Source: Insolitispirillum peregrinum
Lineage (GTDB): Bacteria > Pseudomonadota > Alphaproteobacteria > Rhodospirillales > Rhodospirillaceae
Length of the DNA stretch: 64,000 bases
NCBI RefSeq assembly: GCF_900156605.1
Contig: NZ_FTOA01000009.1
Coordinates: 34,549-98,548 of the forward strand
Direction of reading: 5' to 3'
The notes below the pieces were generated by a model. It was given only the letters and a program-made list of their open reading frames with translations. It was not told the DNA's origin and ran no database searches. Position numbers and translations under genes: made by a program. Below, piece by piece: positions 42,052 through 50,535 of this stretch. Every line of letters begins with the position of its first letter. Positions within the stretch are counted from its first letter, which is position 1.

Positions 42052-43962
42052 TTACGGGCGGGCTTTGGGCTTGCCGAACGGCTTGCTCTTGCCAAACGCG
42101 CCGGATTTGGCCGGTTTGTCAGCGGACTTTTCGCGGAACGGCTTGTCGGCGGATTTGGCCCGGAACGGCTTGTCGCCGGACTTCTCACGGAACGGCTTGT
42201 CGCCCGATTTTTCACGGAACGGCTTGTCACCCGACTTTTCACGGAACGGCTTGTCGCCGGACTTTTCATGGAACGGCTTGTCGCCGTCGGTGCGCGGGCG
42301 CGGGGCGCGGCGCGGCGCATCGCTGGGGGCACCATCGAGCAGGTCGATTTTGCCTTCCGGGTGCTGCACCTGGCTGAGCGCCTGCTGGAAGCGTTCCGCG
42401 ACGGCGGCGTCCACTTCAAACTGGGTTTCGCGTTCCAGAATGCGGATTGAACCGATATCGGGCTTGCTGATCCGGCCCTGACGGCAGATCAGCGGCAACA
42501 GCCAGCGCGGATCGGCATTCTTTTGGCGGCCAATGTTCAGGCGGAACCACAGGGTCGGGCGGTCGGAATCCCCACGCGGGCCGCGTTCCGGGCGTTCCCG
42601 CCGTTCGCTGTACTCACCCTTTTCGCGCTTTTGGCGCGGCAGGTCCGGGCCGGGGTTGAACACGTCTTCGGCGGCGGGAAGCTGTGAGCGATAGAGCTGC
42701 ACCAGCGCGGCGGCAATGGTTTCCGGGCTGTGGACAGCGGTCAGGCTTTGCGCCATCGCCACGGTTTCTTCGTCAGCCTGTTCGGTCAGCACCGGGTGGG
42801 CCAGCAGGCGCTGTTGATCCAGCGCGCGGATGTCGTCAACGGTCGGGACGTCGGTCCAGCTCAGTTCCAGACCGGCGCTGTGCAGCAGTTGTTCGGCCCG
42901 GCGGCGACGCGACAGCGGCACCATCAGGACGCTGACCCCCTTGCGACCGGCACGGCCAGTACGACCGCTGCGGTGTTGCAGGGTTTCGGCAGTGCGCGGC
43001 AGTTCGGCGTGAATCACCAGATCCAGGCTGGGCAGGTCGATGCCACGGGCGGCCACGTCGGTGGCGACGCAGACACGGGCGCGGCCATCGCGCAGGGCCT
43101 GCAGGGCATGGTTCCGCTCGTTCTGGCTCAGTTCGCCGGACAGGGCGACCACCCCGAAGCCACGTTCCAGCAGGCTGCTTTGCAGATGGCGGACGGCTTC
43201 GCGGGTCGAGCAGAAAATCATCGTGGTCGGCGAGTCATAGAATCGCAGCAGGTTGACCACCGCGTGCTCGGTATCGGTCGGGGCAATCCGCACCGCCTTG
43301 TGCTCGATGTCGGCATGGCCCTGCGGCCCGGCAGACAGGGCAATGCGGCAGGCGTTGCTCTGATAGCGCTGGGCGAGGGTGACGATTTCCTTCGGCAGGG
43401 TGGCCGAGAACAGCAGCGTCCGGCGACCGGCCGGCGTGGTGTCGAGAATCGCTTCCAGGTCTTCGCGGAAGCCCATGTCCAGCATTTCGTCGGCTTCGTC
43501 GAGCACCACCACCCGCAGGGCTTCGCTGCGCAGGGCACCGCGTTCCAGATGGTCACGCAGACGGCCTGGGGTACCGACCACAATGTGCACACCACGGCTG
43601 AGCACGCGCTGTTCGGCGCGCGGGTCCATGCCGCCAACGCACGAGGCAACGCGGGCACCGGCCAGACCGTACAGCCAGCTCAGTTCGGTGTGGACCTGCA
43701 AGGCCAGCTCGCGGGTCGGGGCCACCACCAGCGCCAGCGGCTCGGCGGGGGCATCAAGGGTGCCGTCTTCGTTCAACAGGGTCGAGGCCATGGCCAGACC
43801 ATAGGCGACCGTCTTCCCCGATCCTGTCTGAGCCGAAACCAGCAAATCGCGGTTTTCGGTGCCGGGGGCCAGCACGGCCGATTGTACCGACGTCAGATCG
43901 GTATAGGCGCGTTCGGCCAGCGCCCGGGCAAGGGGGTGATCGGAAGGAAAGAGATCCATCAT
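42052..43962 (-). CDS. DEAD-box RNA helicase (DeaD/DbpA-like) with basic repeat tail
   Basis: A 636-residue RNA helicase with the two RecA-like domains: motif I AQTGSGKT, Ia PTRELALQ, II (Walker B) VLDEADEML, III FSATLPK, then GELSQNERNHAL, V ATDVAARGID and VI HRSGRTGRAG. A DbpA/CsdA-like RNA-binding domain follows at roughly residues 465-545 (WFRLNIGRQKNADPRWLLPL). The tail is a repetitive Lys/Arg-rich low-complexity region of GDKPFREKS units, probably an RNA-binding extension. Tandem ATGs (43962, 43959) are possible starts. The gene is monocistronic, with a long leader containing repeat-element fragments. The role is likely ribosome assembly or cold adaptation. Confidence 0.93.
   Translation of the reverse strand: MMDLFPSDHPLARALAERAYTDLTSVQSAVLAPGTENRDLLVSAQTGSGKTVAYGLAMASTLLNEDGTLDAPAEPLALVVAPTRELALQVHTELSWLYGLAGARVASCVGGMDPRAEQRVLSRGVHIVVGTPGRLRDHLERGALRSEALRVVVLDEADEMLDMGFREDLEAILDTTPAGRRTLLFSATLPKEIVTLAQRYQSNACRIALSAGPQGHADIEHKAVRIAPTDTEHAVVNLLRFYDSPTTMIFCSTREAVRHLQSSLLERGFGVVALSGELSQNERNHALQALRDGRARVCVATDVAARGIDLPSLDLVIHAELPRTAETLQHRSGRTGRAGRKGVSVLMVPLSRRRRAEQLLHSAGLELSWTDVPTVDDIRALDQQRLLAHPVLTEQADEETVAMAQSLTAVHSPETIAAALVQLYRSQLPAAEDVFNPGPDLPRQKREKGEYSERRERPERGPRGDSDRPTLWFRLNIGRQKNADPRWLLPLICRQGRISKPDIGSIRILERETQFEVDAAVAERFQQALSQVQHPEGKIDLLDGAPSDAPRRAPRPRTDGDKPFHEKSGDKPFREKSGDKPFREKSGDKPFREKSGDKPFRAKSADKPFREKSADKPAKSGAFGKSKPFGKPKARP
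42119..42289. repeat. Tandem 27-bp repeats encoding GDKPFREKS units
   Basis: About six to seven copies of a 27-bp unit (CACGGAACGGCTTGTCGCC and variants, + strand) lie within the 3' end of the DEAD-box helicase gene. They encode GDKPFHEKS, four copies of GDKPFREKS, GDKPFRAKS and ADKPFREKS. Synonymous changes among copies and near-identity suggest repeat-number variation between strains. Confidence 0.9.
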
Positions 43963-44320
43963 GGTGGTGATACGTCTTTGCGTCAAAAGGTGAGAAGCCG
44001 CCTCCTGCTCCGTCTGAAGCAGAAGTGGCGGCATGGATGTCCGGCAGATAGAGCAAATCCCGAGCAGGTACAAAACCCTGCGACGGCGCATTCACTGGCA
44101 TAACACAAGGCCAGGGCATCTGCGGTGACCGCAAAGGTACGAACAACACTCTGGACCGGAAACGGGTGCGGGCGAATCATCGGACCGCGCCTTTCTTCTA
44201 ATGCATCGCGCGAAAAGTGGAAACCGCTTTTCGTCGTCTTTATGGTCTGGCCTGCCATCTGGTGGCTGCAATGCAGGCTTTACAGACTGTTTCGGTGGGA
44301 AAAGCCGACCTGTGCGGGTG
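43963..44320. other. Helicase leader and repeat-element fragments
   Basis: A 358-bp gene-free gap between the helicase start and the end of the Srf-type gene train. It contains a partial type A element (TAGAGCAAATCCCGAGCAGG, 44049-44088) and a partial type B element (TCTAATGCATCGCGCGAAAA, 44197-44233). It must include the helicase promoter (minus strand). No clear terminator for the long minus-strand gene train is visible here. Confidence 0.65.
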
Positions 44321-45307
44321 TTACGGGACGGTGAAGGAGGTCACCCGCAGGTAATCCCGTCCACTCACCCGACCCTGAACGTAGCGGGCCTTGCCCTTTT
44401 CCACGACTCGCACGGTAAAGGCGCTGGTGGTCAGGCCCTGCCGCTGGCGGAACAGGTGGACGCCGACATGATAGGTGCCGCTGACCGTCGGCCGTTGTGA
44501 CCAGACGATGTTTTCCACCGGCTCGGGGCTGATCGACTGGTCGAAGGCATTGCGGTCGATATCGAGAATCCCGCCGCAGGCCGCCTTGTTGGAAAAGGAA
44601 ATTTCGCTGCCATCGGGGCACTCAACGTGCAGGTCCAGATCGTTGGCATCGTTCCACAGCAACGAGACAGTAATTTCGCCGGTTTTGGCTCCGGCGCGGG
44701 TCAACCGGCCAAGAAAGGACTGCTCGCGCTGACGGTGGGCGGCCTGCTCGGCGGCTTGGCGGGCGCGGTCGCGCAACCGTTGCCGCCACTGGGCGAGGAA
44801 CGGGCCGACCGTATCAACCGGACGCACCGAGGCACTTTTGTTCATTCCCCAGTTGGTGACCACCGGCTGGGTGCCGACCTGAAACAGATGGTATTCGACC
44901 GGCTGCGGGAAATTCAGCAGCAGCGGCATCAACTGGGTATACAGCAGGCGGTCGCCGCTTTGCGGTTGGGTGGACAGCTCCTGTTCCATCGCCAGCACCT
45001 GCTGGCGGGTCTGCTCCAGTTGATCCAGCAATGCCGCCTGCTGGTCATCGGGCAGTTCGACAAACGGCGTCACCGCGCCTGTGTGCTGGGCAAACCACCG
45101 TACCGCCGTCCGCGCTTCATCAAAGCGGGGAATGGCAAACGGCGCTGCCGCCTGCGCACCCTGACGGCGTGCCAGCAGGGTCAGCAGCTTTTCGGCATTG
45201 ACGGTGACCTTTTCGCCGCTTTCCCCGACGAACAGGTATTCGTCCAGCAGGTTGCGGTCAACGAACTGACGCGGGGCAACACCGGGCCTATTTTGCATCA
45301 CAGCCAT
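44321..45307 (-). CDS. DUF2135-domain protein with SrfA-like N-terminal part
   Basis: A 328-residue cytosolic-looking protein. The C-terminal third is a DUF2135-type beta domain with LLWNDANDLDLHVECPDGSE, GGILDIDRNA, then SGTYHVGVHLF, a module found with VWA proteins and thought to bind ligands or metal. The N-terminal two-thirds is helical and contains FQVGTQPVVTNWGM, resembling DGRPVLTFWG and NGQPVVIGWG in the two SrfA-like proteins at the other end of this gene train. The frame starts at ATG 45307, overlapping the protease gene by 20 bases; an in-frame ATG at 45298 is an alternative. It is the last gene of the unit. Confidence 0.75.
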   Translation of the reverse strand: MAVMQNRPGVAPRQFVDRNLLDEYLFVGESGEKVTVNAEKLLTLLARRQGAQAAAPFAIPRFDEARTAVRWFAQHTGAVTPFVELPDDQQAALLDQLEQTRQQVLAMEQELSTQPQSGDRLLYTQLMPLLLNFPQPVEYHLFQVGTQPVVTNWGMNKSASVRPVDTVGPFLAQWRQRLRDRARQAAEQAAHRQREQSFLGRLTRAGAKTGEITVSLLWNDANDLDLHVECPDGSEISFSNKAACGGILDIDRNAFDQSISPEPVENIVWSQRPTVSGTYHVGVHLFRQRQGLTTSAFTVRVVEKGKARYVQGRVSGRDYLRVTSFTVP

Positions 45308-46337
45308 TGGTCGTCGTTTGCGGCTGAATGCCCAGCCCCTTCAGATAGGCGGCCAGATCGGAGGACGCCTGAGCGAAACCGGCGCTGGAGGCCTGTTCGA
45401 CCGAGACGTTGATGAAGGTGTTGATGCCGACCACCCGGCCACAGCCATCGACCAGCGGCCCGCCGCTGTTGCCACCGGAAATCGGGGCGGAGTGGACGAT
45501 CACCGGCAGGCCCTGAGTGCGGTTTTGCAGCGCCATCACCGCGCCCTGGCTCATGCCCAGTTCCGGCATGGCTTTCATGTCGCCGCGAATCAGGGCGCTG
45601 AAATTCATGTCGGTATCGAGCAGCAGGCCGGGAAAACCGGCGGCCACCACCGGCGTCAGTTCGCTGGTTTCCAGCGCCAGCGGCAACACCGTGCTGCTGC
45701 TGCCGTCCTGCACCTGCAACACCGCATAGTCGCGGCCATTCTGGGTTTTGGCGTTGGTCGAGGCGATCACGCGGGCGATTTTCGGGCTGTTCAGTCCCTT
45801 GCCCGCCACCACCACTTCGCCATTTTTGGCGGTTGCCACCACATGGCTGTTGGTGACCACGATTGACGGAGTGACGAAAAAGCCCGAGCCGGAATCCTTT
45901 TCCGCCAGCACCAGCACCACTCCCTTGTGCAGGCGGTCCACCAGCTCCTTGCGGGCGATGGCCTGAGCATCTCCGGCATGAGGAGCCTCGGCGGCAGGCT
46001 TGCCGGAGGCGGCAGCCGGGGGGGCTGCGGTGTTGGTCAGCGGCGTGCTCAGGGGCTTGCCGTCCTGTGCTGGGGTGCCATCCTGCAAGACGGCCTGCGC
46101 CTGCCGGGGATCGGCGCAGACATCCCCGGCCAGAACGCTTTGCAACTGTTCGGACCGCAGGCGCAGGGCATCCACTTCGGCCTGACGGGCGGCCAGCGCG
46201 TCTGCCGCAGGAGGGGGAGGAGAGGCCGCCGACTGGGCATGGCCGGACTGGGGCAGCCCGGCCAGCAGCGGACCGGCCAGAACCAGCAAGGCACAGAGGG
46301 TGCGGTGCGTGCGATCGCGTGGCGAACTGTGCGTCAT
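45288..46337 (-). CDS. Exported trypsin-like serine protease (S1C/HtrA-type catalytic domain)
   Basis: A 349-residue protein with a signal peptide (ending near GHAQS, residue 35), a Pro/Ala-rich linker and a trypsin-like domain from about residue 130. The catalytic triad is visible: His165 in VVTNSHVV, Asp203 in RDYAVLQV and Ser291 in SGGNSGGPL. There is no PDZ domain, unlike DegP/DegS. It may process or act as quality control for the exported proteins of this operon, which is inference. The ATG has a weak ribosome site. Confidence 0.88.
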   Translation of the reverse strand: MTHSSPRDRTHRTLCALLVLAGPLLAGLPQSGHAQSAASPPPPAADALAARQAEVDALRLRSEQLQSVLAGDVCADPRQAQAVLQDGTPAQDGKPLSTPLTNTAAPPAAASGKPAAEAPHAGDAQAIARKELVDRLHKGVVLVLAEKDSGSGFFVTPSIVVTNSHVVATAKNGEVVVAGKGLNSPKIARVIASTNAKTQNGRDYAVLQVQDGSSSTVLPLALETSELTPVVAAGFPGLLLDTDMNFSALIRGDMKAMPELGMSQGAVMALQNRTQGLPVIVHSAPISGGNSGGPLVDGCGRVVGINTFINVSVEQASSAGFAQASSDLAAYLKGLGIQPQTTTNGCDAK

Positions 46338-46373
46338 GGTCTGTGGCTCTCCCTTCCCCGTATCGTGTGTGAC

Positions 46374-46880
46374 TTACCGGCGGACCAGCAGATCGACTTC
46401 GCGTTCCAGCGCTTCGCGTTCCTTGCGCAGGTCGTCCAGTCGCTTCTGCTTGTCGGCATCCGGGGTAAAGGTGTCTTGCTGCAACAGCTTGATCTTCTTT
46501 TCCAGCGAGTCGATGTCACGGTTCAGCGCGGTAACGTCGGCCTTTTTCTTGCTGTTGGCCTTTTGGGCTGCCGCCAGCTTGTTACGGCTGGCCTGCAGCG
46601 ACTTCTGGAAGTCGGCGTACTTGGCTTCGGCAGCCTCGCGCTGGGCCTTGACGTCGGCGCTCTGGGCGGCGAGGCGTTCGGCGGCGCGGTTCTGTTGAAG
46701 GTTTTTGTCCTGCTCGTCTTCCAGCGTCTTTTGCCGTTCGTCGATGCGGTTCTGGTAGGTGCCGTTCGACAGGTTGCTGACGCCGGACAGGAATCCGCCC
46801 TGGGCCGGGTCTTCGCTGGTGGTGCAGCCGCTGACGCCAACGGCCAGCAGGACGGCGAGGGGGAGGAGGTGGGCGCGCAT
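46374..46880 (-). CDS. Coiled-coil outer-membrane/periplasmic lipoprotein
   Basis: A 168-residue lipoprotein with lipobox VGVSGC (Cys 19-20) and an almost uninterrupted heptad coiled coil from residue 50 (for example RNKLAAAQKANSKKKADVTA, RDIDSLEKKIKLLQQDTFTP). The ribosome site AGGAG is 7 bases before ATG 46880; the frame runs upstream into the repeat element but that part is non-coding. It shares its build with the preceding lipoprotein, suggesting they form a paired periplasmic structure. Family not recognised. Confidence 0.78.
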   Translation of the reverse strand: MRAHLLPLAVLLAVGVSGCTTSEDPAQGGFLSGVSNLSNGTYQNRIDERQKTLEDEQDKNLQQNRAAERLAAQSADVKAQREAAEAKYADFQKSLQASRNKLAAAQKANSKKKADVTALNRDIDSLEKKIKLLQQDTFTPDADKQKRLDDLRKEREALEREVDLLVRR

Positions 46881-46943
46881 GGGGGTTACTCCTCTTGGAG
46901 CGTTTATCGGAATCCCGAGAAACGCTCCCATAAAATGTTGCTT

Positions 46944-47045
46944 CAGCAAATACGTCGCCGCAGGGGCTTTGCCCCTGCTCGGGATTTGAGTCTGTTCATT
47001 CAGCAAATACGTCGTCACAGGGGCTTTGCCCCTGTTCGGGATTTG
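46944..47045. repeat. Two half-units of the type A palindromic element inside the operon
   Basis: Two 45-bp copies, 46944-46988 and 47001-47045, with period 57. Each reads CAGCAAATACGTCG, an internal hairpin CAGGGGC-TTT-GCCCCTG and TTCGGGATTTG. They correspond to the right half of the elements at 802-905 and 15223-15327. The copy at 47001 ends at the TTTA that contains the stop codon of the adjacent lipoprotein gene (47048-47050). The hairpins could attenuate or stabilise the transcript between the two lipoprotein genes. Confidence 0.85.
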
Positions 47046-47047
47046 CT

Positions 47048-47761
47048 TTAGCCGACGCGGGACACGGTACGGCGCTTGGCCAGCGAGTCGCGTTCGGCCT
47101 GCAACTGGCTGATCTGGCGTTCCATATCGGCGATTTCGCTGTTCAGTTCCTTGGCCTGTGCCGATTTTCCTTTGCCTGCCAGTGTGTTGGCGGCTTCGGT
47201 GTAGTTGGCCTGCCGCTTGCGCAGCTCGGTCAGGGTGCTGTCGAGGTAGGCGGTGTTGGAATCCACCGAGGCCATCTTGCTCTTGGCCTGATCCATGGTG
47301 ATCTTGCCCGCTGCCAGATCCTTGTCGATCTGCTCGATGCGCTCCTTGTCTTCGGCAACCACCTGCTCGGTGGTGGCGATGACGTTGGCGAGGCGGCCGT
47401 TTTCTTCGCGCACGTCGGCGATCATCGAATCAAGCTGTTGTTCCTTGTTGGCGTATTTTTCCTGCTTGTCGGCGACATAGGCCCCGGCGCCAGCGCCGAT
47501 GCCGCCGCCAATGGCGCAGCCGATGGCGGCATGTTGCAGGCGGTTGCCCTTTTGCGCCGTCGCCGCCCCCAGCACGCCCCCCAGCACGCAGCCCAGCAGC
47601 GCGCCTTCGGCGATGGTCTGGTTATAGGTGTCGGCCTGCTGGCGCAGCCGCTGTTCGGCGGGCGACAGCGGCTCGCCGTTGCTGTTGGTGGTGGTCTGAC
47701 AGGCCGACAGCAGCAACGAAGCGGACAGGGTCAGGGCGGTCACTTTAAACAGGGTCTTCAT
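47048..47761 (-). CDS. Lipoprotein with glycine zipper and coiled coil
   Basis: A 237-residue lipoprotein with lipobox LLLSAC, two glycine-zipper stretches (GALLGCVLGGVLGAATAQKG and AIGCAIGGGIGAGAGAYVAD) that probably insert in or span a membrane, and a long C-terminal coiled coil (QQLDSMIADVREENGRLANV.. to QISQLQAERDSLAKRR). Three ATGs in a row (47767, 47764, 47761) follow GGAAGAGGG; 47761 gives the best spacing. It starts 16 bases after the FGE-like gene. Glycine-zipper proteins can form membrane-associated oligomers or pores; a channel role is speculative. Confidence 0.78.
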   Translation of the reverse strand: MKTLFKVTALTLSASLLLSACQTTTNSNGEPLSPAEQRLRQQADTYNQTIAEGALLGCVLGGVLGAATAQKGNRLQHAAIGCAIGGGIGAGAGAYVADKQEKYANKEQQLDSMIADVREENGRLANVIATTEQVVAEDKERIEQIDKDLAAGKITMDQAKSKMASVDSNTAYLDSTLTELRKRQANYTEAANTLAGKGKSAQAKELNSEIADMERQISQLQAERDSLAKRRTVSRVG

Positions 47762-47777
47762 CATCATCCCTCTTCCG

Positions 47778-49346
47778 TTAAGGAGCCTGCAGTTTGTTCC
47801 AGTCGCCAAGCCACTGTATGCGGGCCACTTTCTTATCTTTCTGATAGGCGGCGATATGCGTAAAATACTGATCTACATAAGGTTTCAGTTCCGCCAGCCC
47901 CATGCCCTGCAATTCGACCAGCAGGATTTCGCGCTGATGTTTGAGGGTGTCGCTGCTGTAGTCTTCGGCGGTGCGGATCAGGGTGTCGGCATAATATCGC
48001 AGGTTGCCGTCCATGACCGTCTGCTCATGATCCAGCTCTTCCTTATAGCTTTTGGCGCGCGGATCATCTACCCCCCCTGTCTCGACCCGGCCCTTGTACA
48101 CCTTGGCCAGTGCATCAATCGCATGGGCGTCATCGCTCAGCTTGCGGCCCAGAAAGGCTCCCAGCCGCAGCGATGCCTTGGCGGCACGGTCGCGCTGGTC
48201 ATCGCGGGCGGCGATGTTGGCGCGCAGGGTGGTTTGCACCTTTTCCAGCCGGGCTTTGGTCGCCGGGTCGGTGCTGGCCTTGGCCAGCAGAGCCAGGTCT
48301 TCCAGTGGATCATCGGAGGTCTTGGCCGGAGCGGCATTGTCCGCCGCCGAGACCGCCCCCAGCTTGCTCCATTCATCCTTCAGCGTTTGCAGGCGCTTTT
48401 GCGAGGTCAATACCGGGGCGGCGACCACCACCCGAAAGCCGGTGGTCTTGCTGCGGCGAGGCGTGGCGCCTTCGTAGAACGGCACTTCCTGCCGGTCGGC
48501 GCTGCGCATGTCTTCGGCGCTGGTCATGTAATTGCCGCCGCGCACCACGAACGAGCCGCTTTGCCCGTGCAGCCGGTCCAGCCGGTTGAGGCGGAACGGT
48601 TCAAAGATGATCTCGTCCATGTTGCCCAGTACGTCGAACAGCCCCAGCGGATTCGGTTCCAGCTGGCCGGTCAGGTTCGGTTTGCCGTTGGCTGACTGGG
48701 TGCCAGCGAACCAGGCGTATTTGTTCAGGCCGCCGGTCATCGGGAACAGGCGCTCGTTGAATTCGGCGGGCGAGACCTTGATGCCGCCCCGGGCGGCAAA
48801 TTCCCATTCGACCTCGGTCGGCAGGCGGACATAGCCCGCTTCACCGTCTTCGCTCGGCAGGGATTTCAGCGCGTTTTGCCGCAGCCATTGACTGTACTTG
48901 TCGGAAAAGGCGATGGCGTCAAACCAGCTGACGCCGCCCTTTGACAGCCGTTTGGCCTGTGATGGCTTGCTCTCCGGGCAGCTGTCGTTCATCACCGCGT
49001 CGTACTGGGCTTCGGTGATTTCGTATTTGCCGATCAGGTAATAGCGGGCCTTGGCCTTGCTGTCGGTAAAGCTGCCTGCGACATAGGCCGGGTGGCTGCC
49101 TTCGGCAAAGCCGCGCTCCTGATCCTGTCCGCCGACGGTGATCTGATAGTCGCTATAGGCGTCACCGCCCGGCACCTGCACCGGGCGAAACACCATCGAC
49201 CCGCCGCAGGGCATCGGCAGGACGGTATCCCCCTCCAGCGGCTTGGGATTATAGACCTTGCTGTCCCACGGCTCGGGGGCGGCAAGGGCCGGGGTGATGC
49301 TGGCCAGCAGGGAAGCGGCCACCAAGCCCAATGCTCTAAATTTCAC
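47778..49346 (-). CDS. Exported formylglycine-generating-enzyme-fold protein lacking catalytic cysteines
   Basis: A 522-residue protein with a signal peptide (KFRALGLVAASLLASITPALA) and a FGE-sulfatase/SUMF1-type domain at about residues 40-320. Hallmarks are IGKYEITEAQYDAVMND, YVRLPTEVEWEFAARGG, GLFDVLGNMDE and SFVVRGGNYMTSAEDMRSA, ending KTTGFRVVV. Active FGE has two cysteines following the RGGSY strand; here the segment is RGGNYMTSAEDM with none, so oxidation of sulfatase cysteines is unlikely and a binding or scaffold role is inferred. The C-terminal part is helical. GTG 49346 overlaps the permease gene by 11 bases; the ORF is open up to GTG 49379. Confidence 0.82.
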   Translation of the reverse strand: MKFRALGLVAASLLASITPALAAPEPWDSKVYNPKPLEGDTVLPMPCGGSMVFRPVQVPGGDAYSDYQITVGGQDQERGFAEGSHPAYVAGSFTDSKAKARYYLIGKYEITEAQYDAVMNDSCPESKPSQAKRLSKGGVSWFDAIAFSDKYSQWLRQNALKSLPSEDGEAGYVRLPTEVEWEFAARGGIKVSPAEFNERLFPMTGGLNKYAWFAGTQSANGKPNLTGQLEPNPLGLFDVLGNMDEIIFEPFRLNRLDRLHGQSGSFVVRGGNYMTSAEDMRSADRQEVPFYEGATPRRSKTTGFRVVVAAPVLTSQKRLQTLKDEWSKLGAVSAADNAAPAKTSDDPLEDLALLAKASTDPATKARLEKVQTTLRANIAARDDQRDRAAKASLRLGAFLGRKLSDDAHAIDALAKVYKGRVETGGVDDPRAKSYKEELDHEQTVMDGNLRYYADTLIRTAEDYSSDTLKHQREILLVELQGMGLAELKPYVDQYFTHIAAYQKDKKVARIQWLGDWNKLQAP

Positions 49347-50535
49347 GCAGGCTTTCTGCCGGATCAATGCGCGCTGCACGATATCCCCCCAACGAAGAGG
49401 CCAACAAGGCCAGGACTACAGTCACTGCCAGCGCAACGGCGATATCGCCGGGGAGCAGCAGGCAGGCGAATTCTTCCCGGCTCAGGGTGTTGGCGAGCAT
49501 CGTATTGACGATCCACGCCACCCCCCCGGCCAGAGCCGCCGACAGGCTGGTGCCAAGGATGGCGATCAGCGCCGCCTGCACCACCGGAAAAGCCATCACC
49601 GCGCCGGGTGGAAAGCCAACCAGCCGCATCAGTGCCAGATCCTTGCGCTTGCGGTCAACATTGGCCCACAGCGAGGCCGCCAGCGACAGAAGATAGCCAC
49701 CGATGGCCAGCGACGCGATGATGGCAAACAGCGAGCCGAGTGTCTTGTCCACCGATTTGACCATCGCAATCTCGTCGGCCTTGGTGCGTACCTCGATGGA
49801 TTGCGCCCGCAACTGGTCGGCCAGTCCCTGTACCGCATCCAGCGAGGCGGCGAACAGCCGCAGGCTGGCAAAGGTGCGGCTTTGCAAGGGCTGCGGCGTG
49901 TCGTGACCGTCGCGGAAATCCTCGACCGCCGCCAGCATGTCGAGGCTGACGAACGCCCCGTCGCGGCCAAAGCTGGCTTCGGGCAGTACGGCGCCGACAG
50001 TCAACGGCAGGCGCTGGACCTGACGGCCGCCGTTGAGGGTGCGGGCGACCAGCGCGGTGATCTGGCTGCCGGGGCTGACCGCCAGTTTCTGCGCCGCGCT
50101 GTGGCTGAGGATCACCTGATCCCGTCCGTTCGGCGGTGCCTGTCCGGTCAGCAGCGGATCGCCGCTGGCGGTGGGCACCAGTTCCGCCCCGGCCAGCGAG
50201 CGGCCTTCGGCGGCTTGCAGGTCGATGGTGGCGGCCAGCGAGCGGGTGCGCGGGATGGCAAAGCCGACCGCCGGGTTGTTGGCAAGACTGGCAAACCACG
50301 CCGGATCGAGGCGATAGCTGCCGACCACCACCACTTCCAGCGTGCGCGGGTCGGACAGCAGGCGGTCGCGCATGGTGGTGACGATGCCGGATTTCAGCCC
50401 GAACAGCACCAGCAATGGCGCCAGCACGGCGGCCAGCGCCAGAATCAGGCAAAAGGAAACCCGCCATTCGTGCAGGATGTCGATCAGGGCCAGCCGGGCG
50501 GTACTGCGATAGGCGGACAGACGGGGAGTGCTCAT
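49336..50535 (-). CDS. FtsX/MacB-type ABC transporter permease
   Basis: A 399-residue protein of the FtsX/LolCE/MacB fold. It has one N-terminal membrane helix (about residues 22-46), a large periplasmic domain (about 47-265) and three C-terminal helices with the FtsX pattern SLFAIIASLAIGGYLLSLAA, RKRKDLALMRLVGFPPGAVM and AARIDPAESLREI. It starts 4 bases inside the ATPase gene (ATGA). With the ATPase it forms a mechanotransmission-type ABC unit that would drive periplasmic work such as lipoprotein extraction or efflux, rather than import. Only one permease is present, so it probably acts as a homodimer. Confidence 0.88.
   Translation of the reverse strand: MSTPRLSAYRSTARLALIDILHEWRVSFCLILALAAVLAPLLVLFGLKSGIVTTMRDRLLSDPRTLEVVVVGSYRLDPAWFASLANNPAVGFAIPRTRSLAATIDLQAAEGRSLAGAELVPTASGDPLLTGQAPPNGRDQVILSHSAAQKLAVSPGSQITALVARTLNGGRQVQRLPLTVGAVLPEASFGRDGAFVSLDMLAAVEDFRDGHDTPQPLQSRTFASLRLFAASLDAVQGLADQLRAQSIEVRTKADEIAMVKSVDKTLGSLFAIIASLAIGGYLLSLAASLWANVDRKRKDLALMRLVGFPPGAVMAFPVVQAALIAILGTSLSAALAGGVAWIVNTMLANTLSREEFACLLLPGDIAVALAVTVVLALLASSLGGYRAARIDPAESLREI

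Noticed and set aside
49331..49340. AATGCTCTA at the FtsX-type permease stop codon as a further palindromic element copy
   Set aside because: Only the nine-base terminal motif is present, with no body of either element type; it may be chance.
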